The notes under the pieces: generated by a model
Databases searched by the model: none
The model's input: the letters and a program-made list of their open reading frames with translations, nothing else
What the model was told of the DNA's origin: nothing
Program-made: the position numbers and the translations under genes
Part shown: positions 13,294-21,100 of the stretch, one piece after another
How the letters are laid out: the number at the start of each line of letters is the position of its first letter
Numbering within the stretch: the first letter of the stretch is position 1
Assembly (NCBI GenBank): GCA_002403995.1
Contig: DHIV01000096.1
Location: 1-21,554, forward strand
Origin: Gallionella sp. UBA4737
GTDB lineage: Bacteria; Pseudomonadota; Gammaproteobacteria; Burkholderiales; Gallionellaceae
Direction of reading: 5' to 3'
DNA length: 21,554 bases

Positions 13294-14570
13294 GCGTGTA
13301 CCAGCAGCTGTTCACCCGGCGCATGGCGATCTGCGTGTTCACCGGGTTCGCTTCCGGCCTGCCGCTGTATCTGCTGCTCAACCTGGTTCCCGCCTGGCTG
13401 CGCACCGAGCATATCGATCTCAAGGTGATCGGCGCGTTCGCGCTGATCCAGTTTCCCTACACCTGGAAATTCCTCTGGTCGCCGCTGCTGGATCGCTATG
13501 CGGTGCCGGTGCTGGGAAGGCGGCGCGGCTGGATGCTGCTGACACAGGGCGCGCTGCTGGTGGTGATCGCGGCGCTGGGCGGCTTTTCGCCGCAAAAGGA
13601 CCTGACTATGATCGTGCTGTTCACCACGCTGCTGGCCTTTCTGAGCGCCACGCTGGACATCGCGCTGGACGCTTATCGCCGAGAATTGCTGTTCGACAAC
13701 GAGCTCGGCCTGGGCAACGCGGTGCACGTCAACGCCTATCGCATCTCCGGATTGATCCCCGGCTCGCTGGCGCTGATCCTCGCCGACCATCTGCCGTGGG
13801 ACTTGGTGTTCATGATCACCGCGCTGTTCATGCTGCCCGGCATGGTGATGACGCTGCTGGTCAGCGAGCCTCATCGCGCCGAACCGCCCAGGACGCTGCG
13901 CGCTGCCGTGGTCGAGCCGTTCCATGAATTCATCACGCGCCGCGGCTGGCAAAGCGCGCTGCTGATCCTGGCGTTCCTGTTCTTCTACAAACTTGGCGAC
14001 AGTCTGTGCACCGCGCTGGCCACGCCGTTCTACCTCGACATGGGATTCTCCAAATCGCAGATCGGCCTGATCGCGAAGAATGCCGGGCTGTGGCCGGCGG
14101 TGATCGGCGCGCTGCTTGGCGGCATCTGGATGCTGAAGATCGGCATCAACCGCGCGCTGTGGCTGTTCGGCGCGGTGCAGGTGGTGAGCATCTTCGGCTT
14201 TTACTGGCTGGCGCTGCAGGGAGCGCAGGCCGAAGTGACCGCGCTGCATCTCACCCAGCTCGGATTCGTGATCGGTCTCGAAGCACTTGGCGTCGGGCTG
14301 GGCACCGCAGCCTTCGTTGCCTACATCGCGCACACCACCCATCCCGCATATACCGCGACCCAGTTCGCGCTGTTCACCAGTTTCGCCGCGGTGCCGCGCA
14401 CCTTCGTCAACGCCACGGCGGGCTGGCTGGTGGATCAGATGGGCTGGAGCGGTTTCTTCCTGCTGTGCGCGGTGCTGGCGATACCGGGGATGCTGCTGCT
14501 GCTGAAGGTCGCACCGTGGGGTGAAACGCAACCGGTTTCGGAGATTCCACCATTAGATAGGGCGCAATAA
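13290..14570 (+). CDS. ampG: AmpG-family muropeptide MFS permease
   Basis: Inner-membrane major-facilitator transporter, 426 aa with about 12 hydrophobic helices. AmpG imports GlcNAc-anhydroMurNAc peptides from the periplasm during peptidoglycan recycling. Landmarks: FTGFASGLPLYLLLNLVPAWL near the N-terminus, TWKFLWSPLLDRYAVPVLGRRRGWM (the loop 2-3 family motif), ALDIALDAYRRELL, then FFYKLGDSLCTALATPFYLDMGF at the start of the second half and the late FTSFAAVPRTFVNATAGWLVDQMGW. The start overlaps the metW stop. The last codons run into an 11-bp perfect inverted repeat (14557-14591). Its placement after metXW is conserved in several betaproteobacteria and does not imply a role in methionine metabolism. 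Confidence 0.92.
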   Translation: MSVYQQLFTRRMAICVFTGFASGLPLYLLLNLVPAWLRTEHIDLKVIGAFALIQFPYTWKFLWSPLLDRYAVPVLGRRRGWMLLTQGALLVVIAALGGFSPQKDLTMIVLFTTLLAFLSATLDIALDAYRRELLFDNELGLGNAVHVNAYRISGLIPGSLALILADHLPWDLVFMITALFMLPGMVMTLLVSEPHRAEPPRTLRAAVVEPFHEFITRRGWQSALLILAFLFFYKLGDSLCTALATPFYLDMGFSKSQIGLIAKNAGLWPAVIGALLGGIWMLKIGINRALWLFGAVQVVSIFGFYWLALQGAQAEVTALHLTQLGFVIGLEALGVGLGTAAFVAYIAHTTHPAYTATQFALFTSFAAVPRTFVNATAGWLVDQMGWSGFFLLCAVLAIPGMLLLLKVAPWGETQPVSEIPPLDRAQ

Positions 14571-14591
14571 CCAACGGGCATTGCGCCCTAT
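14557..14591. repeat. Palindromic GCAATAA repeat, copy 1, overlapping the ampG stop
   Basis: ATAGGGCGCAA (14557-14567) is an exact inverse of TTGCGCCCTAT (14581-14591). The ampG TAA is in the 13-nt loop. It could help end the metX-metW-ampG transcript, although the following T-tract is short. Confidence 0.8.
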
Positions 14592-14607
14592 TTAGCGACT
14601 GCCATCC

Positions 14608-14634
14608 GGTGCAATGCGCTACGCTTATTGCACC
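14608..14634. repeat. Palindromic GCAATAA repeat, copy 2 (inverted orientation)
   Basis: GGTGCAAT (14608-14615) pairs with ATTGCACC (14627-14634), with an inner GCG/CGC. The reverse strand reads GCAATAAGCG...GCATTGC, the same family as copies 1 and 3. It is preceded by GCCATCCGG, as is copy 3. Confidence 0.75.
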
Positions 14635-14668
14635 CTACGCGAATTCATTAGAGCGATTGGAATAAACC

Positions 14669-15478
14669 ATGAAGCATTTTCTGATGTGCGAGCCGAAGTT
14701 CTTCGACGTGTGCTACGTGATCAATCCCTGGATGGAAGGCAACCAGGGGAAAGTGAACAAGGCGCTGGCGAAGCAGCAGTGGCAAAACCTGCATGACATC
14801 GTGGCAAGACTGGCATCGGTCAGCCTGATCGAACCTGTTGCGGGGCTGCCGGACATGGTGTTCACTGCGAATGCGGGGTTGGTACGGAATAAAGAAGCCA
14901 TCGTCTCGTCGTTCCTGCATGCCGAGAGGCAGCCTGAAGCAAAGCATTTCGAGCAATTCTTTTCCTCACAGGGCTACCGCGTGCATCATCTGCAGCAGGA
15001 TACGATATTCGAAGGTGCGGGAGATGCGCTGTTCGATACACAAGGCAGGCTGTGGGTTGGGTCGGGAATACGCAGCGATGCGCATGCGCTGGATGAGATC
15101 AGGGCCGTGTTTGATGTCGAAGGCTGCGGGGTCGAAGCCGTCGGGCTGGAACTCGTCGATCCGCGCTGGTATCACCTCGACACGGCATTCTGCCCGCTGC
15201 CGCAAGGACAGGCCATCGCCTACGCAACAGCGTTCTCAACAAAAAGCGTGGCAGCGCTCAACGCTGCATTCGGCAAAGACATTCTCTGGCTCTCGGATGA
15301 GGAAGCAAAGAATTTCGCCTGCAATGCGGTTGCTATCGATCAGTCCATCATCATGCACAAGGCATCGGCGGAGTTGAGAACCGCGCTGGCGCAGCGCGGC
15401 TTCGAAGTCATCGAAGTGAATGTTTCCGAATTCCTCAAGTCCGGCGGCGCATGCAAATGCCTGACGCTGGAGATTTGA
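14669..15478 (+). CDS. Arginine dihydrolase/DDAH-like guanidine hydrolase
   Basis: 269-aa single-domain enzyme of the guanidino-group-modifying (pentein) superfamily, cytoplasmic. Catalytic pattern: Asp62 and Asn68 in GLPDMVFTANAGL, Glu115 in FEGAGDAL, His169 in WYHLDTAFCPL, and nucleophile Cys264 near the C-terminus (GGACKCLTLEI). Asn19 in VINPWM is also present. As I recall them, the spacing and Asn positions resemble the N-terminal domain of the cyanobacterial arginine dihydrolase ArgZ/AgrE (arginine to ornithine, CO2 and ammonia). The ornithine-cyclodeaminase-like C-terminal half of that protein is absent. Dimethylargininase or arginine deiminase activity is the alternative. ATG 14669 has only a weak TTGGA ribosome site. 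The gene sits alone between palindromic repeats, 0.9 kb from argA. Confidence 0.8.
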   Translation: MKHFLMCEPKFFDVCYVINPWMEGNQGKVNKALAKQQWQNLHDIVARLASVSLIEPVAGLPDMVFTANAGLVRNKEAIVSSFLHAERQPEAKHFEQFFSSQGYRVHHLQQDTIFEGAGDALFDTQGRLWVGSGIRSDAHALDEIRAVFDVEGCGVEAVGLELVDPRWYHLDTAFCPLPQGQAIAYATAFSTKSVAALNAAFGKDILWLSDEEAKNFACNAVAIDQSIIMHKASAELRTALAQRGFEVIEVNVSEFLKSGGACKCLTLEI

Positions 15479-15557
15479 AGTGGCATCAGTTTTCACGCTC
15501 GGGCGCATAACTCTGTCTACCCTGCTTGGCTGTTTCGAAGACAACGCCATCCGGCAG

Positions 15558-15584
15558 GATGCAATAACCTACCGGCATTGCGTC
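15558..15584. repeat. Palindromic GCAATAA repeat, copy 3 (degenerate)
   Basis: GATGCAAT (15558-15565) pairs with ATTGCGTC (15577-15584) with one G-T pair. The interior differs from copy 1 by about two bases, and GCCATCCGG precedes it at 15546. Together with copies 1 and 2 it brackets the guanidine-hydrolase gene. Confidence 0.65.
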
Positions 15585-15655
15585 GCAGCGATGATTGCAA
15601 TCTGATGCATGTGCTACACATGGTCGTGCCTTGCTTGAATTGTCAGCGATTGTTT

Positions 15656-16249
15656 TTAGTTATGCGGCAAGTTCAAAAGTGAGAGTGTATTTTGGTCAGG
15701 TATTCCCTTAAATACGAAGGCATTAATTTCAAGTTTATCGACTACAGCGGTACTAAAACATTTTGAGAAACCGGATCTGCGTAATGCTGCCAATAGAGAT
15801 TTTTGGGTAAAGCCGGTTTTGTGGGCGAAAAAATCCTGTCCGCTTGTTTTAATTATTTCGCTATGGCCATACAGTACATCCAGAACCATGATCGGTCCGG
15901 AAGGTGATTGGTAAAGAACGTCATCAATATCCAAACCCCGAGCAAGGGTGACTCGCATCACTTCATTGATGTCCGGCACTCTTATTTGTGCAAACCCATC
16001 CTCCTTAAGGACATGCAAGAACCCGGTCAGCACCTTTGCCACATCATGCCGGTAATAGTGCTCAAGGTTATGAGAGCAATAAATCGCATCAAACTGGCCG
16101 CCTTCCAAAGATGTGAGATTGCGCGCATCACATACAATGTCGGGCGAGCCCCTCGGGTCGATATCAAGCAACAAATGTTCAAAGCCGGCGAAATGAGGCG
16201 GTAGCGGAATTAATTTATTGTTGCCACCGACGTTCAAAACCTTTTTCAA
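15656..16249 (-). CDS. Class I SAM-dependent methyltransferase, substrate unknown
   Basis: 197 aa, methyltransferase-11-like fold. Motif I is VLNVGGNNKLIPLP (4-17), an acidic LLLDIDPRGSPDIVCDA follows as strand 2 and motif II, and FDAIYCSHNLEHYYRHD plus VLKEDGFAQIRVPD are the later core strands. The N-terminus resembles enzymes associated with polysaccharide or surface-glycan clusters, where GGxxKxIPLP is a common opening, but no glycosyltransferases are near. The gene is clearly more AT-rich than its neighbours and has no operon partner, which suggests transfer or a relic of a surface-polysaccharide locus. ATG 16249 has a purine-rich AGGAGA about 8 bp upstream on the minus strand. Substrate is not inferable. 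Confidence 0.8.
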   Translation of the reverse strand: MKKVLNVGGNNKLIPLPPHFAGFEHLLLDIDPRGSPDIVCDARNLTSLEGGQFDAIYCSHNLEHYYRHDVAKVLTGFLHVLKEDGFAQIRVPDINEVMRVTLARGLDIDDVLYQSPSGPIMVLDVLYGHSEIIKTSGQDFFAHKTGFTQKSLLAALRRSGFSKCFSTAVVDKLEINAFVFKGIPDQNTLSLLNLPHN

Positions 16250-16373
16250 TTATTTATATCTCCTGTGCTGGAATTGACAAAGAAATATTATCCAGATCAA
16301 ATTTCCTTAAATAACATACAAACGTATTCTCTGATCTCCATTGACCAGGTCCCGGCTGAAAATACGGCGTGCG

Positions 16374-17693
16374 CTAGATCTTGCGTACGAATACCTTCGA
16401 CTTCCGCTGAAAGTTATACAGCGACTTCTTCTGCGCGGGCAGCGTGGAGACATCGCTTTCGACAAAGCCGCGTTCGATGAACCAGTGCGCGGTTCGCGTG
16501 GTGAGCACGAACAATTTTTTCATCTTCTGCGCCCTGGCGACGGAGATCATGTGGTTGAGGATGGCTTCGCCGTATCCGCGGTCGCGGCTCTGCGCTTCCA
16601 CCGCGAGGCAGGCGAGCTCGGCGGCGGCTTCGTCGGGGAATGGGTACAGCGCGGCACAGCCGACGATGCGGTGGTCGTGTTCCAGCACCACGAAGCGGTC
16701 GACTTCGCGCTCCAGCAGCTCGCGAGAACGCCGCACCAGAATGCCGTTCTCTTCCAGCGGGCGCAACAGTTCGAGGATGCCGCCGATGTCTTCGATGCTG
16801 GCGTCGCGCAGCGTGTTGAGCGTGCTCTCCACCACCATCGTGCCGATGCCTTCGTCGCTGAACAGTTCCTGCAGCACCGCGCCGTCGGTGTGACGGCTGA
16901 TCAAATGGGTGCGCGCCACGCCCGCCTCGCAGGCGCGTACCGCGCAAGGCAGGAACAAGGCCACATCGTCCGGCAGTTTGCGTTTGGCGGTCAGCACATC
17001 CTGAGCTTGTGCAATCGTGAGTTCCTTGAGCAACGCGCCCTTCTTGTCGTGCACTCCGTCGGTGTCCATCAGGAACATCAGCTTGTCGGCATCCAGCGCG
17101 ATCGCGGTGGCGGTCGCGACATCTTCCAGGGTCAGGTTGAACACTTCGCCGGTGGGCGAATAGCCGAACGGTGAGAGCAGCACGACCTCGCCGAATTCCA
17201 TGCGGTCGTTCAGCGCGGCGACATCCACCTTGCGCACGCTGCCGGTGTGCTGCAGGTCCACGCCGTTGATCACGCCTATCGGCTGCGCGGTGATGAAGTT
17301 GCCGCCCGCGACGCGGATGTCGGCATTGGCCATTGGCGAATTCGCCAGTCCCATCGACAGCAGCGCCTCAATCTCGACGCGCACCCGCCCGACCGCTTCC
17401 TTGACGCACTGCAAGGTTTCGGCATCAGTAAGGCGGATGCCCTGATGATAGGTGCCTTCGATATTGTTTTTTGCCAGATGCTGTTCGATCTGAGGGCGCG
17501 CGCCATGTACCAGCACCAGCCGGATGCCGAGGCTGGCAAGCAGGTTGAAGTCATGCGTCAGCTCGACAAACTTGCCGTCCGCGACCACTTCGCCACCGAA
17601 CGCGATCACGAAGGTGCGACCGCGGAACGCGTTGATGTAGGGCGCGACGGAACGAAACCATGCGACGAATTCGGCAGAGGTGGTGATCGGCAT
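16374..17693 (-). CDS. argA: N-acetylglutamate synthase (amino-acid N-acetyltransferase)
   Basis: First step of arginine synthesis: acetylates L-glutamate with acetyl-CoA; cytoplasmic, normally feedback-inhibited by arginine. 439 aa, full length. N-terminal amino-acid-kinase-like domain (1 to ~285) with FVIAFGGEVVADGKF (28-42), LVLVHGARPQIEQHL and the allosteric-site region VLLSPFGYSPTGEVFNLTLEDVA. C-terminal GNAT domain (~295-439) with CLAVEAQSRDRGYGEAIL, the acetyl-CoA loop, and LTTRTAHWFIERGF. ATG at 17693 follows GGAG 9 bp upstream. A 7-bp hairpin lies between this gene and the tautomerase remnant on the same strand. Confidence 0.96.
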   Translation of the reverse strand: MPITTSAEFVAWFRSVAPYINAFRGRTFVIAFGGEVVADGKFVELTHDFNLLASLGIRLVLVHGARPQIEQHLAKNNIEGTYHQGIRLTDAETLQCVKEAVGRVRVEIEALLSMGLANSPMANADIRVAGGNFITAQPIGVINGVDLQHTGSVRKVDVAALNDRMEFGEVVLLSPFGYSPTGEVFNLTLEDVATATAIALDADKLMFLMDTDGVHDKKGALLKELTIAQAQDVLTAKRKLPDDVALFLPCAVRACEAGVARTHLISRHTDGAVLQELFSDEGIGTMVVESTLNTLRDASIEDIGGILELLRPLEENGILVRRSRELLEREVDRFVVLEHDHRIVGCAALYPFPDEAAAELACLAVEAQSRDRGYGEAILNHMISVARAQKMKKLFVLTTRTAHWFIERGFVESDVSTLPAQKKSLYNFQRKSKVFVRKI

Positions 17694-17718
17694 TCAATGT
17701 CTCCAAAATTACTAAATT

Positions 17719-17748
17719 GGTTGCTTCCAGGAATCGTTGATGCAACCA
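17719..17748 (-). other. Hairpin in the argA leader
   Basis: TGGTTGC and GCAACCA form a 7-bp inverted repeat with a 17-nt loop between the remnant tautomerase tail and the argA ribosome site. On the minus strand it is followed by AATTTAGTAATTTTGG, only a poor U-run. It may be a weak terminator of the tautomerase transcript or a leader structure. Confidence 0.4.
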
Positions 17749-17765
17749 GCGCGCATCATGCCGTG

Positions 17766-17838
17766 CTAAGACTCATCCAGCAACTTTCCGGCGATGGCCC
17801 AGTTTTCATCAGACAGTTCGTCGAAGGCGATGTGGGTA
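17766..17838 (-). pseudogene. Remnant 3' end of a duplicated tautomerase gene
   Basis: Read on the minus strand, the segment encodes THIAFDELSDEN then WAIAGKLLDES and a stop. This matches the last ~23 residues of the intact tautomerase (17895-18080) in the same relative frame, exactly 129 bp away. By eye about 14 of 73 bases differ, and the first ~31 bases of the match are identical. Upstream of 17838 the similarity collapses into unrelated GC-rich sequence with no start codon, so only the tail survives. It is downstream of the intact gene, as expected for a tandem duplication followed by deletion of the second copy's 5' part. Confidence 0.85.
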
Positions 17839-17894
17839 GCAGCTGCGACACGGTGGGGCGCAGCCCGCTGGTGCGGGAGCAGCCGCCATTACCG

Positions 17895-18080
17895 CTATTC
17901 TTCATCGAGCAGCTTGCCTGCAATAGCCCAGCTTTCATCGGGGAGTTCGTCGAAGGCGATGTGGGTATATGACTTCGGCTTGAGCGCGATGCGTTCCAGC
18001 GTGTCGGTGATCTCGGCAGCGATCTTGGCTTTCTGTTCGCGGCTCAAGGTTCCCGCGATGCGAATATTGACGTAAGGCAT
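17895..18080 (-). CDS. 4-oxalocrotonate tautomerase family protein
   Basis: 61-aa small tautomerase; members are cytoplasmic hexamers that use an N-terminal proline as general base. Pro2 directly after the start (MPYVNIRIAG) becomes Pro1 after Met removal. SREQKAKIAAEITDTLERI is the typical helix, and the second strand YTHIAFDELPDESWAIAGKLL has Trp where the prototype enzyme has its active-site Phe50. The canonical Arg11 and Arg39 are not clearly conserved, so the natural substrate is probably not 4-oxalocrotonate. ATG 18080 has a short purine-rich GGAG about 8 bp upstream. The gene precedes argA on the same strand but is separated from it by its own decayed duplicate. Confidence 0.88.
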   Translation of the reverse strand: MPYVNIRIAGTLSREQKAKIAAEITDTLERIALKPKSYTHIAFDELPDESWAIAGKLLDEE

Positions 18081-18186
18081 ATTAGACTCCGGATAAAATG
18101 GTTGCGAACTCTGTAAAGTATATAGACATTCCCGTCCGTTGCCATTATAAGCCGGGCGCTATCCCTTTTTCGTTTGCGAGGCGTCC

Positions 18187-21100
18187 TTGATCGTTAATAC
18201 CGTGTTGTCAGCCAGTGCCTTGCGCCGCAAAGCTCGGCTTGATTCCCTTGCCGCAATAGAGTTCCCGGCCGATCTGCCGGTGGTGCAAAAGCGCGCGGAC
18301 CTGGCGCGCGCCATTGCGGATAACCAGGTGGTGATCGTGTGCGGCGAGACCGGCTCGGGCAAGACCACGCAGTTGCCGAAGATCTGCCTGACACTGGGGC
18401 GTGGTGTATTGGGCGTCATCGGCCACACCCAGCCGCGCCGCGTGGCGGCGCGCACCGTGGCATCGCGTATCGCGTTCGAATTGAAAACCGAACTCGGCGG
18501 CGCGGTCGGTTACAAGGTGCGCTTCCACGACAAGGTGTCGCCGGATACCAGCGTCAAACTGATGACAGACGGCATCCTGCTCGCGGAGATACACAGCGAC
18601 CCGCTGCTGAAGAATTACGACACGCTGATCATCGACGAAGCGCACGAGCGCAGCCTGAACATCGATTTCCTGCTCGGCTACCTCAAGCAATTATTGCCGC
18701 GCCGCCCCGATCTCAAGCTCATCATTACTTCCGCGACGCTGGATGCCGACCGCTTCGCCAGGCATTTCGGCGCGCTGGTGGTCGAGGTGTCCGGACGCAG
18801 CTACCCGGTCGAGACGCGCTATCGTCCATTGGAAATAAGCGAAGAAGGCGATGCCCAGGATGTGCCGCAGGCAGTGAGCGCCGCGCTGGATGAACTAGCG
18901 GCGGGCGGCTTGCGCGGCGATGTGCTGGTGTTCCTGCCCGGCGAGCGCGAGATACGCGACACAGCGGAAGCGTTACGCAAGCATCACCCTAAAGGTATAG
19001 AAGTGCTGCCGCTGTTTGCACGGCTGTCGGCGGCCGAGCAGGACAAAGTATTCAAGACCGGCGCGCAGCGGCGCGTGGTGCTGGCGACCAACGTCGCGGA
19101 GACTTCGCTGACCGTGCCCAACATAGGTTACGTGATCGACTGCGGCCTGGCGCGGGTGAACCGCTACAGCATCCGCCAGAAGGTCGAGCAGCTGCACATC
19201 GAAAAGATCTCGCGCGCCGCCGCCAACCAGCGCGCCGGACGTTGCGGGCGTGTGATGAGCGGCGTGTGCGTACGCCTGTACGACGAAGCGGATTTTTTGC
19301 AGCGCGTGGAATTCACCGACCCGGAGATCTTTCGCGTGTCGCTGGCCACCGTGATCCTGCGCATGAGCGCGCTTGAACTCGGAGAAATTTCAGAGTTTCC
19401 ATTCATCGAGCCGCCCACCCCGCGGATGATCGCGGACGGCTATCAGTTGCTCGCCGAACTCGGCGCGATCGACGAAGCGCGGCAACTCACCAGGCTGGGC
19501 CACGAACTCGCCAAGCTGCCGCTGGACCCGAAGGTCGCGCGCCTGCTGCTGGCGGGGCGGCAATACCATTGCTTGACCGAGATCCTGATCATCGCCAGCG
19601 CGCTGTCGGTGCAGGACCCGCGCGAACGTCCGCTGGACAGGCAGGAAGCCGCGGATGCGGCGCATAAACGCTTTGCCGATGAGCGTTCCGATTTTCTCGC
19701 CTACCTGAAGATATGGGCATGGTTCGAACAGGCGGTGGCGGATAAAAAATCCAATCGCCTGCTGGCGGAAGAATGCCGCAAGAATTTCCTGTCGCCATTG
19801 CGGCTGCGCGAGTGGCGCGAGCTGCACCAGCAGTTGCACGGACAAGTCGCCGAGATGGGCATGCGCGAAGACAAAAAACTTGTGTCCGGGCACCCGAACG
19901 AACAACCTGCGACCTACGAACAGATCCACAAAGCCCTGCTGTGCGGGCTGCTTGGCAACATCGGCATGAAGAGCGTGGAGAGCAATGAATACCTGGGAGC
20001 GCGCGGCATCAAATTTTTCATCGCACCGAATTCGGTGCTGGCGAAAAAAGGCGCGAAGTGGGTGATGGCGGGCGAGCTGGTCGAGACGCATCGCCTATAT
20101 GCGCGCTACGTGGCGCGCATCGAGCCGGGGTGGCTGGAGGAAACCGGCGCGCACCTGATCAAGCGGCATTATTACGAGCCGCATTGGGAGAAGAAGGCCG
20201 CGCAAGTCGTGGCCTATGAACGCAGCACTTTGCATGGCCTGCTGCTCAACGCCAAGAAGCGCGTGCATTACGGGCCGATGAATGCGGCGGAATCGCGCGA
20301 GGTATTCATACGCCAGGCACTGGTCGGCGGCGAGTTCGAGACGCGCGCGCCGTTCTTCGCGCACAACCGGAAACTGATCGCCGACATCGAAGCGCTGGAG
20401 CACAAGGCGCGCCGCCCCGATGTGCTGGTGGACGACGAACTGATCTTTGCGTTCTACGACAGCCGCGTCCCCGGTCAATTCTCCGGGCATGACATCCACA
20501 ATGGCGCGACCTTCGAAGCGTGGCGCAAGGAGGCGGAGCGTGCCGACGCGAAACTGCTCTACCTGAAAAAAGACGACCTGATGCGCCACGAGGCGGCGGG
20601 CATCACCACCGACCAGTTCCCGCCGAATTTGAAGATAGACAACGTCAGCTTTGTGTTGAGCTACAACTTCTCGCCGGGCAAGAACGACGATGGCATCACG
20701 CTGACCGTGCCGCTTGCGCTGATCAATCAGGTGGCCGCTGCCCGTTGCGAGTGGCTGATTCCGGGCATCCTGGCGGAGAAGGTCACGCAACTGATCAAGA
20801 CACTGCAACAAAAATTGCGCCGCCACCTGGTGCCGGTGCCGGAATTCGCCGCAGCGTTCTGCCGTGAAGTGCCCGCCTCGAACACGCCGTTGCTGCAGGC
20901 GCTGGCGCGCTACATCCGCGAACAGAAGCAGGTTGACGTGCCGCTGGAGGCGTTCCGCCTCGAACAATTGCCGCCGCACCTGCTGATGAATTTCCGCGTG
21001 GTGGACGAGCATGGTCGGCAACTCGGCATGTCGCGCAACTTCGCCCAGTTGCACGCCGAGCTTGCGCCGCGTGCCGCGCCCGTGATCGTTGCGGCGACGG

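Noticed and set aside
13185..14531. 448-codon open frame on the minus strand
   Set aside because: Antisense to ampG and metW; Gln/Arg/His-rich low-complexity translation typical of a shadow of GC-rich membrane-protein coding DNA.
16265..16480. 71-codon plus-strand frame starting MLELTKKYYPDQ
   Set aside because: The second half is antisense to the argA 3' end and the first half is short AT-rich sequence without RBS or similarity.
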